64,000 nt of DNA, from the NCBI GenBank assembly GCA_027574665.1, contig CM050652.1, forward strand, positions 3,948,589-4,012,588. Reading direction: 5' to 3'. The notes beneath the pieces are model-generated. The model searched no databases and was not told where the DNA came from. It was given only the letters and a program-made list of their open reading frames with translations. This document shows positions 9,640 through 22,800 of this stretch, in pieces. Each line of letters opens with the position of its first letter. Position 1 is the stretch's first letter. The DNA comes from Rhynochetos jubatus (Eukaryota; Chordata; Aves; Eurypygiformes; Rhynochetidae). The translations under genes and the position numbers were made by a program.

Positions 9640-10170
9640 TCTTGGGAGACGTTTCACTTCCGTGACTCCGCGGCAGTGCCCCGTGGTCCCGGAGCCAGCC
9701 GGATTGCGCTTATCGCGTTGCTGGAGAACAGGGTTCCCCAGCTGCGACGAGCAATAGGGGTTTTTTCGTTTGGCACGGGGGATGCGTAGGGACCACGGAT
9801 GTGTGGGGAGCCGGCTGCGCGCTCGGTCCCGCGGCGTGATGCGCCGCCCCTGCCGCGGGGCAGGTGTGACGTGTGCGGCACGAGCGCTGCGGCGGGGCCG
9901 CGCGAGCGCCGTTGCCCCCTGCCGGAGGAACCGCGCACGGCCCTCGCGCCGCCGGGCCCCGCTGCCGAGCCGCTGCGTGGGCTCTCGGCCGGGGCTCCCT
10001 CCCTCTCGCTCCAGCTGCCTTCCCGGCTCGAGTTCCCCTAGAGCTGTAGCAGTGGCCCCTGTTCAAGCCAGAGCGTCTGCTCTCTCCTCTGTCTTTCTCA
10101 GTGTCCGTGGGCATCCGTGCAGCGAAGCCTCGTATAAGCCGAAAGCCGAACGGTGGATCAGGCGTTACGG
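9640..10170. promoter_or_regulatory. Second, smaller CpG island
   Basis: A sharply bounded GC- and CpG-rich block of about 500 bases sits 5 kb downstream of the main island in otherwise AT-richer sequence. It could be an alternative promoter, an enhancer or an insulator. No TATA box or clear donor was seen. Its downstream edge has a strong pyrimidine tract ending TTTCTCAG (10101), so an acceptor for a cryptic exon starting at 10102 is possible, but no good donor follows. Long open frames across it (for example 9770-10267) are composition effects. Confidence 0.7.
9908..9927 (-). promoter_or_regulatory. CTCF-like motif
   Basis: On the minus strand the sequence reads CCGGCAGGGGGCAAC. This matches the CAGGGGGC core and several flanking positions of the CTCF consensus (CCACNAGGGGGCGC). 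It lies inside the second CpG island, a typical setting. Binding is inferred from the motif alone. Confidence 0.4.
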
Positions 10171-13100
10171 GACCTGCTGCTTCTCCAAATCTTACTGTCC
10201 TGGAACCACAACTGATTCTTGTAGCGTGGACAGTGAATTGTGCACCCTTCATCTATCACAGCTTTAACCTTTGGATTGTTAGCCCTGTCAGTTTCTTGTG
10301 ATGGAGACATAAAACAATATGGACCTAGAAATCAGTATTTTGAATGTAAAAGACACTTAAATTTGAGTAGCGTTCACACAATATGGAACAGGAGTGAGGT
10401 CAGACCAACTTAATACATGTGCCTTGTCTAACACCAAATGTATCTGCTGCTTTGATAAACCTGTAGCATAGCACAACTGTTTGGGGGCTTTTATTTTTTT
10501 TATTTGTTTGGTGGTGTTGGTTTGTTTTTCTTTTGTTTTTTTTTTTTTTTATGGCTTAGGAAAATGCCTTCTTCTTGGTTTTCAAGCAGTTTTTCTAAAT
10601 TATTGATGTTGAGGGTAAAGGGAGTTACCATGGGCAGAGTTCAGCTGTACCACTGCAGTGAGAGTTCAGTGGGAACCTCTGTTCTCCCAGTCTTTCTTGT
10701 TAATGGAATTGCTGACGTTCATGAGGAAGTCCTTGCCAAATATCGGGGAGACAGTGGTCGGGGAGAAGTAACTAGGAATTGTGAATTGAAATGTTATTTA
10801 CTGAGTAAAACTGAATTACTCAGAAGCAATATTACTTTGTTAATGAATGAGTGATGCTTATAAGCAGCAATAACTTGTACTGCAGACTGAAATTGTGTGT
10901 TGTAGCAGGGGATAAAATGCTGGTAGAGATGTTTGACAGGTTGACCCAAGCCCCTTGCATTGTAATGGGAGTGAAGCATCTTTCAGATCACTTTATAAAT
11001 TACGGAAGTATAGGAAAGAGTCTTGTGGGGCAGCCTGGCTGGCAGGATCTAGTCCTCTACTCCCAGCAGTACGATTCCTGCAATAGTTTGCAGGCTTCAA
11101 ATTGAAACCCTTATTGCTCCTTTCAGAAGGCTGTTTCACTGTCTGATTCCACTGATGGTTAGAAGTCTAAGTGGCAGTTCTAGTGCAGATGTTGTTTGCA
11201 ACCAGCTTACAACAAGTACAGATAGCGTTCTTCGGTGTCAACGCCTCTCTTCTCTCCCTTGTGTTTTGCACACACTGCATCTGCACATAGGAGTTGTGTA
11301 CATTTATAGCCCCTATTTTGTTGTAAACCAGCACTTCTTAACGTTTTCATGCCCTTCCCCCTCTTCAGGATGCATTGCATGCCCCTGTAGTTTAAAGACC
11401 ACGGTTTAAGAAACAAGCCCATTTAGTCTTTTCCTGTAAAGCAAACTTTGTGTTCCTGTGGGTGAAGCTAGCTTTCAGAAGGTTTGTGGAAGATTCTTCT
11501 CCTAGTTGCTGGATCAGGTAAATATTATAAATAGTTCGTCGTGTCTAATGTTATCCAGGTCATAGTCTCTGTAGGATATATCTGGTTGTGTTTATCCCCA
11601 TTCCTTGATGTTTTCCTTTGAAACTACAAAGTCCTTCTGTTATCATGAACCGGGTTAATTCTGTTCCAGATGCTATGACCTGATACAGTAGTAATGTGTC
11701 TTCTGGCAGTTTCTTACATTTTTTTCCCCATGATAACTGATCCTGTATTTACCCAAAGTACAAGAGGTCTTCTTGGACGAACAGGTTTGTGGTGTGCATA
11801 CAATTCCCAACAGACTGTATTTTTTTTCCTTATTCTGCTACTTTAGAAAGTGTTTTCCTGCCTGGATTAAAACTGGAAGTCAGCTCAGACTTTCAGCTGC
11901 AGCCTCTTTGATAGCAATGTCAACATGAATTATTCTATACCTCTAACATTACCACATAAATTGGCATCTCTTCTGGCCTGCAAAGTTTATCCTGGGTAAA
12001 GTATGCTTGGCTTATTTAATTTTCATATTTGATCGGTAAGTCTTTGGAAAGACTTTAACCAATCTTGTTAGCTGCTCATTGTTCTTTTTACTAATGTGGA
12101 CAGAAATGCATAAACTTTTTGAAAGAGGTTGTGGTGATTCTTTCTCACTTCAGGATTTTTCCATTTGTCCCAGTTTTGAAATGTTTCTTTACGTTGTGCC
12201 TGCTATCAGTACCTGTACTATGTCTTCAGTCTGCTGCTGCCTTGCAGGAAACAAAAATAGGGGTGAATAAGTCCATCCTCTTCCTGCAGATGGCATTCAT
12301 GATTCCTCTGTTTTCTTCTGCTGTTTCTCTGCCTTTCCTGCAGCAGAAGGAGGCTGCCTATTTGCGGAGTACCAGGTTATCTTCGTGGTTTGCTCATTCT
12401 GGAAATCTAGAGAAAGAATCTACGAGAGAGCAGAAATTTGAGCAAAGGTGGGCAGCAATAGGTCCTTCCCACCCCCTACATCCTTGCTGCCAGTAGTGTC
12501 CAGGGTATGTGGTACCCTGTTCCGTTACTGTATGGCGTGTAGCCACGGTCAGACTCAAAGTTAGCTTTCCAGCATAATGTGTTTCCTACTCTTCCTGCCC
12601 CTGTCTGCCCCCATGTATTGAAAGCATAAAGATGAATGCACTCGTAGTAGTGTTTGAGGAAATCCTCCCGTGGATGGCAGCTGTATGGTTCCTAACTTAA
12701 GGATTTCTTGAGTGAGGAATGGAATAGTCATACCGTTTGTGTTTTGTGGTTGGTGTGTTGTGTGCTTTGGGGTTTCTTGTTGTGTGTTTTTCTGCTGTAG
12801 ACCAGGGCCTGTCAGTAAACGACTTCACATCCTGTGGTTGTAAGGTATCTGTTTCCCTGGCATCTCCGCAGCGTGCACTAGATGGATGGAGCTTCTCAGG
12901 GTACTTGTTTTCAAGACTGACTTTGTAGCAGCACCTCTTGCAGAACTGACTTTGGAATCTCATTTTCCCTGCTAGCATTATCTTAGTTTAAAATGGATGA
13001 AGATCGTAAAGATGTTAGGGTTTTTTTTTTTCCCAGCTAATTGGTACTCAGCTGACCCCTCTACTTCTACATTCTGTGCCTCTCGAGGGTTCTGTTAAAT

Positions 13101-16100
13101 AATATTTATATTAATAGTAACATCTACTGCCGAATCCCTCCTGTGGTTTATAAGAGCATATTTAAGTATTACATTATGTTAACCAGCTTCACTGATAGCT
13201 CAGGGTTCAGGTTGTTTGTATTAGCAGTTCTGCTGAGTTCCTTATCTCCTGTGAATCTTGTAAGAGGTTGGGACTGCAGAGAAGGAGCCTTCCTACAGCG
13301 TGGGCAGCAGGGGCTGGGATTCCCCAGCGCTGCAGGGGAAGGGGCTTGGAGGTATCTCCACGGTCAGCTTGCCTTACTGGGATGCTTGGTGCACGTGGAA
13401 AGCAGCACCAGCAAGGAGAGCAGAGCTGAGGAGGCAGCAGGTGAGTGGATTGCTGTTTGCAGACAGCAGTTCCTCAGAGAGGACTGAAAGCGCAGAAGCA
13501 TGCAGACCTGGACTAGATAAGATTGAAAATCAGTCTGTGAAAAAGGCAGATGAGCAACATAGGGAGGCCAGAATAGGTGAAGTTTTCTTTTAGAAAAGCT
13601 TAATATAAAAAGTTAAAGCAAAATGTGTATGCTGTACAGAAATTTGAACAAGTCAGAGCTTTTCTGTATTTTATCTGGTTATTAGCAATTCATGCTCCTA
13701 ATACATATTATTATGAACTTCTGGTAACATAAGAGGTCTATCAGTTGAATTTTAGCTATTTATTATGTGTTACCTGCTTCTTGGGTGGGGAAGGTAGCAG
13801 TGTATTCACGTAGGAATATGTGCCACGCCATACACAGCTACATGTCCAGATAGCAGTATCCAAAACTCTCACGTTTGCTAGCCCGTCTTCCTACGTGTTG
13901 AATTTCTGCTTGGATCGTCTCTAATCCTAACAATTGGCCATGTTTCCTCTTCATCTGCTTACTGCCCTTTCTTAACAAGAGCTGGTGTTGGACCTGATGG
14001 TGTAAATACCTAAGGGTTAATGCCTTTTCTTGAAAGAACCATTGTGTTGCTGGAGGAATGAACTTCAGAGATGTCAGATGACTGAAGCTCTGATGCAGCA
14101 GTTAGTTCAGGAATAAAGCAGGAATCTTAAATTTAGATTTCATGGTGAGATATGTCATTGTGCTGCCACTAGATTAATGTGTTGGCCCAGGATAATGCTG
14201 GCTTTTGAAGAGCTTATCTTTAAATGTTTAAAAATCTGTTCTTGTGTTTTAACATAAACTGATGTGGTCCAGCAGTCAGTCTGGCTCACATACTGGAAAT
14301 ATTTTGTTTTTCTTCTTACATGACTCATTACCATGCATTTGTAACTATGGTTATTTTCTCTTAAAGGATTTGTTCTGCCCTTCAATTATTACAGTTTGGG
14401 GTGTTCAGGTTTGACTGATTACCAATGTAGAAATTCCTTCCAGACTGCTAGCTTGTAAGTCAATTTTTAAGGCTGTGTGTCCGTAAAATTGTCAGTTGTC
14501 TGCATTAGTCTAAATTAGGACCTCTCTGAGGTTATGTTGCCCTACCGCGTGTGTGAATCTTAAAACTTGTTTAGGTGTCAAAGTGTTGCTTATAACGTTG
14601 GGGTTTAGCTGCTAGAGGTGCTCTGACTTGCTGAGCAGCAGTGGTGTGTGCTTAGACTGAACAAACGAGTAAACTACCGTAGCAGATGGTATTGCTGATA
14701 ATTTGGACTCCACATAGCTTGAAAAAATGAAGAAGGATCATTGCCCATGCATGCTTGTGGTGAGGTATTCCATTAATAGGTAGTGATTGTTTCCCTTTCT
14801 TTTGGCATTAAGTGTGGTCTTTTTTCTCCAAGACATTTCTTTACAATCAGAATATCTGTTTTTGTTAGAAGATGCAATTCACATTTACCGTGCTTTCTGA
14901 AGGTTTGCCTTGCATTTTGTCTGTTTTATTGCTGAGGGGTTGTTTTAGCAGAACTTTCAATTGGGTCAGTCTTGTTCATGATTTCTTGAGTATTTGATAA
15001 TTCCCTTTTTTTCCTGTGGTTGCCTGGTCTAAGATATTTAATGCTGATGGTGTTTGTGATGCTACTGTGGAATTACACAGATCTTCTAGTAAGACTATTG
15101 AACTGGAAATGGTTTCCTAGGTTTCTCAGTCTTGTCACTTGATATGGGAAGCCTGATGTTGTAGAATTGCAATATCATTAGTAATTTAAAATAATCAAAC
15201 TATATCTTAAGGATAGGGGTGTGGTTGTTTGCTTCCATTATTAGAGTTGGAGGTAAGATTTTAACCATCAGAGCATTCAGGGTACTGAAAGTCTTTGAAG
15301 TGCTAGTCTAACATTTTGAAGGGCCGTTTCATACCCCCTGTTTTTTCAAAATGATAATTGCAGGTTTTGCCTTATGCAGGTCTTTTGGCTCATGCTTGTT
15401 CCTCTAATGCTTTTATGACCAGGAATTATATCACTTACTGCCTCTTCAGTCAGGTAAGAAAACAAAACTGCGAATCTCTGTTCACAGTATAGATTTAATT
15501 GTTTTCTCTTTCTCCTGCTCATCCTGAACAACTGTCTCGTCTGCATACTTGGCTGGGATCAGGGCTGGATTTGCACCTTCATTTGCCTGCTGCCCACACT
15601 GTTCAAACAACATGGCACACCGTGTCCCTTAGCATCTCTTAATATTCTCCAGAATGTTTGAAGGCTGTGGTGAGTTAGCTTGCTGTGCTGGGCTTTGATG
15701 TGTAGTGCAGTTGGAATTGCTCATCAAAGCAGAAACATGGTTTAAGAAACTATTCTTGATCATCTTGCTGTTGTGAGCTGCTGCTCTGCAGCTGAGACTG
15801 CGTGAAATGACTGCTTGAATCGTCCTCCATTTCCTGCCTCAAACTTCATGGTCCTGCCTTTCATTTTGGAACTGGTGCTGGTGTGTCATTTCCCAGCTGA
15901 GACCAGTGCGGAGGCTGCAGGTGCTGCTTCTCGTCGTGTCATTCAGCCGATTCCTGCGGTTGGACAGGCTAACATAGACCGCTGATGGAGCAGACGGTGG
16001 AGCGGGAGCTGGTGCAGGCAGGTGTCCATCGTTGCTGGGAGGCAGCAGGAACAGGCAACTGCTTCCTCTCCGTTTATACCAGTGCTCCTCTTGTGCTTGC

Positions 16101-19100
16101 TTCTACTCATGATCTAGAGTGAATCCTTTGGCTGCTGTCACTGGTCTTGGCTGAGAAATTGTAATTCTTAGACTAAGACCACAGACCAATGCTAGCAATC
16201 AGACTATGTCCTTTCGTTATTATTCCTTCATCTTTTTACACTTTTGGTCTAGTGGATGAGATGAGCTTTCTGGCAAGCACTGAGCTCACAGTTGAAAGGT
16301 AGAGGTTACCAAGCGTTGACATTTCTGCTACCGAAAAACACTTAATCGTCAAGTCTAAAACAGTCTTTCTTAAACAGGGCATACACAATAATCAGATAAG
16401 GTTTCCAGGCAGCTGTAAAACGGGGTCACAGTTGCTTTATTTCACAGATAATGACACTTTGGTTAGCGGTCACTTTGTAGTGGTCTAGGCTTTTTCCCCC
16501 TTTGTCGCTTCCAAATTAAGGAACAGTTTATCTGGCAGGAATATGCATTATACCCAGGTATACGACTATGTATCTTCTGCTGTGGAAATTCATCCTGCTT
16601 CTATTATTCAAGTCTGTGAGGTTATCCAGTTCTTCCTGTACAATATTCTGTTTCTCCTCTCCCAACTTGCCTTTATCAGCAAACATCAACACAAGCCAGG
16701 ATTACTAATGAAAAAAACCCACCAAAACTAATCATTGAGCCTGATACAATTGCAAATTTAAGCATCTACACTTATCCCTCCACAAAGAACCTGAAAAGTT
16801 GAATGTGGAGGTCTTTAGAAAAGAGTAGTGCAGTCTGTGTATTGAGAAAAGTTGCTTTTTTGTGTGTTTTCTTTTTATCAAGATTTAAAACATGTCCCAG
16901 AATGTATTGGTGGATTTAGAAAAAGCAGATGGTGAGACCCAGTTCTTCTTGAAGGCATTTCAGCCCTGAGCTAGTGAATTCAGTAAACCAGAGAGAGAGC
17001 GTGCAGATCTGAGCGTAGAGAAAGGCAGGAATTCTTGTTCCATTAGTAGTGTAAGAGCTGGTAAAAGAAAGGTTAGATTTCTCTATTAGTTGGGCAGAAA
17101 TCGTGAGAGCTTCAGGTCCAGATGTGTGTGTAAGTACGTCAAAGAAGAAACAAACTAAGGAATGGAGAAAGGACTGAGCTGCCAAGAAAAGCCTGTCTTA
17201 AAGGATGGGAAGATCAACAGAACTTTCAAAGCTGCATTAAGACATGTCAAACGATGAATAAGTATCAAAAGGTTCTTCCCCCATTCACCTAAAAAAAATG
17301 GATTGGGGAAGCAGAGCTGTTGTTGCAGATGATGGCATTTTAACGTGGGTTCAGGCCTTGGTGAGGATGTGGGGAGAAGGCAGGATGATGAGTTGATGGA
17401 CATGAAAGTTTAGAAACTGAGGCAGATCGAAGAACGATGCTAAAGCACTAAAGTCCAGGTGAACTGATAAGCTCTAAAAGATTTGGACAGAAGTGTAAAA
17501 GATTACGTACTGCTTCAGTGGAGTTTGGAAATCTTAGAGAGTGAGACACTGAGTACATGATAAAGAAAATAAAATGCTTATTTTAATTAAATTAGCTCAT
17601 CAAAAGTAAATAATGCTAGAGTATCCTGACACTTTCTCTGGTAATGCCTGCTTCCTTGAAAGTCCATATTGTCCCTGTCATTGGTAAGGTGCTTGATAGG
17701 AATCTACATAAAAAACATCCTTCCTGTACTGACATTTTTCTATAACAGTGCTGACCGGATGGACAAGGGGTGACAAGTAGTTTTTTGGAAATGGAAGGAA
17801 AGGGGTGGGGACAGTTGTTAGTAAACAAAAGCTCGTTGGCTTAGATATGAGGGTTGGCTAATCATCTGCCTGTTGGGGCTTTCCACAGTACAATTCAGCT
17901 TCAAAACAAACAAAACTCCCCAACACTGAAGTGTTATGATATTACAGAGACTTAATGGTGTTTTGCTGGTTGGAATGGCACGCGTGCTGCATCGATGTGT
18001 ATTCTGAACATGTAACAACCCTGTTCCGTTGGTGTAGTTTGGCTTCATAACTGGGAAGCATTGAGTTAATAACCAACATGTGAACGTTGAAAGAAAGTGG
18101 TAGCAAGAAGTATTGCTCTCTTTCATTTTGTAATTGTGTGGTATTTATAAGAAGCTGTGAGGTCATTGGTTTCCGGTATGACCCACTTCCTGAAAACTTG
18201 TTCTACATGGTAAATCTAAAAATGTATTTCTTAGAAAAACTCAGCTGTGTTTTGTTTTCTCTCGTTTCTGACTGTCCGTCTTCTGTTTCTACTCCAGAGC
18301 TTAGATACCACCGTAGAATAGCGATACCTTGCGATGGAGGGTAGTGCTGCAGAGGGCACGAGCTGTGTTGGAGCAGGTGCCCCAGAGAAGTGTAGTTCAC
18401 AATACCCAGTGCAGTCTGTGGTAGCATGGAAACAACTTAAAACACAGTCTGACACACTGAAAGTGTTGATAGTCTCAAGCTTTAGTAAACTGTGAGTCAT
18501 ACGTTGACAAATAATCTAATTATGTTTAAAATAATGAGGTAAACCCAGCATCAGCAAAACTATTTTGTGTTCTTACTTTCCCAGTGAGTTATAAATGGAT
18601 AAAAGACAACTAGTTTCTTGCAAAGCTTGTTGAAATTAATTTTTGGAGGTTTGAATGCAAAGTTCTCGTGCTGTCAGCGGCTTCTGAACTCGTTGGTTTT
18701 AGAAGTAGCCATCAAATTTCATAAGATGTGAGGGAATTGGCAGTAAAAAGAAATAAACGTATCTCTGTGTGTGGAGAAGGGAACAAGCAGCTCTGCTTGA
18801 TTACTTGTTTGAGTAACATAGAACGTAGTTTTGGATTGTATAACATTAGTTATAATATGAAAGATTATTTCAACCAAAATGTGTTGTTTAAAATGTGGAC
18901 ATAGGGTCATAATAGAGCAATATAAATCAATTCAGCTGTGGCAGGTCAGTGTGTGTGGGAACCCGGAGAGATGAAGACCTTGTCTGAAGGAAAAATCAGA
19001 ATTTGAAGGTTGTTTAAAAGAGTTGGGTCTGGTTTGGGATTTTTTAGTGTGGGTGGTTTTTTTTTTGTCTGTTGAGGGGTGGTTTGGTTGAGGGTGTTTT

Positions 19101-19569
19101 TGTTTTGTTGTTTAACCAAGTTGAATGAACAGAAATAACTTAAAGTGTATGTTGTTTCAGTGACAGTGAAATCCTAAAATGTGTGGATGATGTTTTTGGA
19201 TTGAGTTCTTGGGGTTTTTGGTGTGTTTTTTTCTTTCATGTTAATTCACTAAAATACTAGTGAAGGCTTGTATCTAGGCTAGCAGAGCAACGATTAACTA
19301 GAAAAGCTTTATACAGGAGTGCTTTCATTTATGATTTACCTCAGTTTTTCAATATATGAAGGTAAGGGCTTCTGCTGTGAAAATGAGTGAACATCAAGTA
19401 TCAATTTGAAGGTTGAAGAAAAACATGAGTATTTGAGGTTAATAACCTGATTTGAAATGAATGAGTATATTATTTTATTTGATGACTGTGGAAGATGCGT
19501 AGAATCATAACAATGGGAAATGCTCACAACTAGTTCTTATCAATAGCTCCTCTACCCTGTTACGGTGTT
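10171..19569. other. Intron-like, repeat-poor sequence
   Basis: Apart from a possible hAT relic at 11328 and T-rich tracts, I see no gene, RNA gene or recognisable transposon across about 9.4 kb. Open frames are short and unrelated to any protein I recognise. A second hAT-like end, CAGTCTTTCTTAAAC, occurs near 16360 but is too weak to call. Confidence 0.5.
11328..11422. mobile_element. Possible short hAT-type relic
   Basis: It begins CAGCACTTCTTAACG...TTCATGCCC and ends ...GACCACGGTTTAAGAAAC. The two ends are loosely inverted (TTCTTAA against TTAAGAA) and resemble the CAGTGGTTCTTAACC ends of Charlie-like hAT elements, with an internal deletion. At about 95 bp it would be a non-autonomous remnant. 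The match is from memory of the end motif and is weak. Confidence 0.27.
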
Positions 19570-19890
19570 CCAGTATTTAAAGGGTGGCTACAAAGAAGGT
19601 GGAGACTCCCTTTTTACAGGGAGGTATGTAGAAAAGATGAGGGTTAATGGGAACAAGTTGCTTCTTGGGAGATTCTGATTAGACTCAAGGAAAACTTACC
19701 CCAGTGAGGATAATCAGCCATTGGAATCATCTCCCCAGAGAAGTAGTGGGTTCCCCAACATTGGACACTTCTAAGGTTCAGCTGGACAGAGTGCTGGGCC
19801 TTCTTGTCTAGACTGTGCTTTTGCCTAGAAAGGTAGGATCAGATGATCCGTGAGGTCCCTTCCAACCTGGGATCCTGCGGTTCATTCTTA
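19570..19890 (+). mobile_element. Old CR1 LINE 3' fragment
   Basis: It starts at the CR1 motif 'cagtatttaaagggtggctac', runs through the degraded C-terminal ORF2 region ('gggttaatgggaacaag', 'ccccagagaagtagtgg') and ends with 'gaggtcccttccaacctgggatcctgcggttc'. Divergence and sequence type suggest an older subfamily than the copies after 26 kb. It is the first clear CR1 copy in the window. Confidence 0.85.
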
Positions 19891-22800
19891 AATTTATGAA
19901 CAGTTCTATAATAACGTAGCTTTAGCCAGTCAGCGTGCTCTTTTATAATAGCTGTAAAGTCATTCTATCTCCAGAAAGACATGCTGTCTGTCAACCTGTA
20001 GTTGGCAGCATTCCTCTAAATTTCCATGGTAACTTTATTGGTGATGTGTGTTTGTCAATAGCTTGTCTGTCATAACCCCTACATGTCTCAAACCTCTTCT
20101 GCCCATATAGGAATCAGTTTGCAGATTTCTAAAACTACAGTTCAGACCTCGGCTTTGTGGATTTTGTTACCCCTGTATGAAGAATATAGGTTTTAAGCCT
20201 GCTTGAGAAGCCTGCCTTGACTTTCTGTTAATGATACATTCTCTTGTCTTGTTCAGACTTGTGGCTGTGGAACCAACATCCTCATCAGTACATTCTTACT
20301 TCTCATGTATATTATTTAAAAATTGTCTCTTCTGATGATTCTGAAAATGAGGGCTAAGTGATAGTTAACTGGGAACTGTGGGGGTGTGATTTTGTTTGGC
20401 ATCAGGCTCTAACTTCACCATGGCAGCTTCAGTTCATGTGCCTTGGTATGAGGTGTACTTGTAGTACTCTTAGTACAAGTACTTTCAGTACTTGTCCCAG
20501 TATCATAACGTAGTTGCTGTTGTCCCGACTGTCACAGTGTGATTCTGTTGTGTGCTTTGATCCCTCAGTTCAGAATAACTGACAGAAGCTACTGCTGTAT
20601 AGCACTGGCAGCTTTGGGGCTTGAGGGGGAGAAACCCTAAGCCTGATTATAGCACTTTGCCATAATGCTGTACTTGCTGATGTTCATAGTACCATGTCTG
20701 AGGATCTTGAGATAATGGGTTAAATAACACTCTGCTTCTGGTATCTAAACCTCTCATTGAGAGGTAACTAGGTACCTTGTCATGGCACATCATACATGTA
20801 ATAACACCTCCCTGTGTATTTCCTTCTATCGCAGGTCTTGGGGAGAACATGGTATGATGGTGGGAGTTGTAAGTAGTCACTCAGACAGTTTCTGAGGGAA
20901 GTATTTATGCTGAAAAGTTGTACCGATTGTCGGATTTGAGGTCCAGGTGGACTTTCCTTTCAGTTCAGTCTGGTAGAACCCATGATGGTTTTTGCATTCC
21001 CCTGTAGCTTCGTATTGTTCAGCTGAGACATTTCCCAAATTTTATCTCATTAAATCAATTTTTGCCAGTTCTATCCAGTGTGTGGTCTACATTACCTGAT
21101 TTGGATTTATGTTCACCTGCCAGGTGAAGTTCTCCTTCAGGAGCATGAAGTTGAAGTGTGGTGACCTAGCTTAAGGGGACCTAAAGCCTCTGGACTACAT
21201 AGTACAGCTGCTTTGTAGAAATGGACTTGGGTTTAAAGTTCACATATTTTAGGCAGTTGTCCCATTGAAAGAACACTGCATGTTCATATTTAAAAGATCT
21301 TGTGTTTGGGTGAAACTTTGGCCGATAGACTTAGCTGAAGATGGTGGTGGAGTCTGTCAGTCTTGTATGTTGCTTAAAAACCTAAACTTTTGAAGTACTT
21401 TACAAAAGCTACATTGCCTTCTGCGTGCTCTTCCAAAATGTTAACTTCCTTTACTGGTTTTATGTTTGGTGTGCAACAGTTACTCGCTGTCTTGATTGTG
21501 TTCCCCACTGCATACCTGGTGTAGAGCTTGTGCAGGTTTTATTTACGTGAATAAAGGTGAGCAGTATATGGTTTGACAGCCACAATTTCTCTAGAAGAAG
21601 TGAAATGAAGTAAATGAAGAGTTAAAAAACAAGAGCTCTTAACAGCGTATCACTGCAGTTTCAGATAGTTATCACTAGGAGGACACATAGACCGTGCTAT
21701 TAAGGAACTAATTGTTTACCTTTCCTATTAACTGGTTTGGTACTAGAAAATTGTGTTGAAAGGTTGCTTTGTAATAATGTGTTAATGAAGGTATTTTAGT
21801 TTACTTGAAATTAAAAATCAGTTTTATAACCAACTAAAAATGCGTATGATAACATTTGGAACTCTGACGGTGGTTACTCTGTCCATGAATCAGAAGAACA
21901 CTTCTCGGGGGTGTACATTAGCCAGCAAGAGTTGACATCTTGGCAGAAGTGATCCCTCCTTTTATCGTTTATTTTACAGTTTCGTATTGCAGGAATTCCT
22001 CTCCCCTTTTTCTGTAACGTTTGTGTTGGTTTCTGCTGCTCAGGACACTACGTAAGATGGATCACTGGCCAGATTCGGTGTGACGCTTGCTGGTACCTTC
22101 ATTCATGTTGAATCCATTTGGGATCTTTTACAGAGCTTGCAAATAGCTTTTCTTTCAGTTGTCTATATGTGTTTACTTAGGTTCTGATACAGTGTCTGTA
22201 TCGGGTTGAGTAATATGGAAATTAGTCTAATTGATTTAAATAGTTTGTAGACTGCCCATGTTGCTGAGGCAAGCTGTTACCTAATAAAGATTTCAGAATC
22301 TGACTCCTTCTGTATAGAATCATTATTGATATCACACATGCAGACAAAGATGATAACTGAAGCATATGCTTTGAATAAAATGACACGAGAAAATGAAAAA
22401 AGGTTTCAAATTTAAAGTTAGTAAAGGATGCACAAAAATAACACCAGATGGAGAGAAAGAAACGAAGAGATTATTAATAAGTGTGATGTTACTGTTGTAT
22501 AGAATAGAATCTTACAGGCTTCCAGTGTGTAAAATTCAGTGTGACTTCTGTAAGAGTCGCTGTGTTGCGTAGAAGTGTAAATGCATCATCTTGACTTCTC
22601 CAGAATAATGATCCCTCAGAGTACAAAAAAGAGCACAATCCAGTTCTAAGTGATTTTTTTTTAATTCATAATTGTTTTGCTCTAGAAGATCTGGGAAAGA
22701 TTAAATGGTACTTTAATAACTTATAAAATATTTTTTTGGCTGTTTTACCTCTCTAGGTTCATAAACTTATTTCACTGGTAGACATTTTCCTCAGTATTGA

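Larger units (their letters stand above)
4931..9640. other. Intron-like, repeat-poor sequence
   Basis: GC content drops abruptly after the island. No gene, RNA gene or young transposon was seen. The plus strand looks T- and G-rich, as is usual for the transcribed strand of vertebrate introns. Minor items inside are listed separately: a possible hAT relic near 5460, a hairpin at 6736 and a weak exon candidate at 7241. Confidence 0.5.

Noticed and set aside
9770-10267. 165-codon frame with a 180-codon antisense partner in the second CpG island
   Set aside because: Arginine/alanine-rich, both strands open and no family recognised; explained by base composition.
16355-16470. hAT-like end CAGTCTTTCTTAAAC
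   Set aside because: Only one degraded end; no second inverted end or target duplication found.
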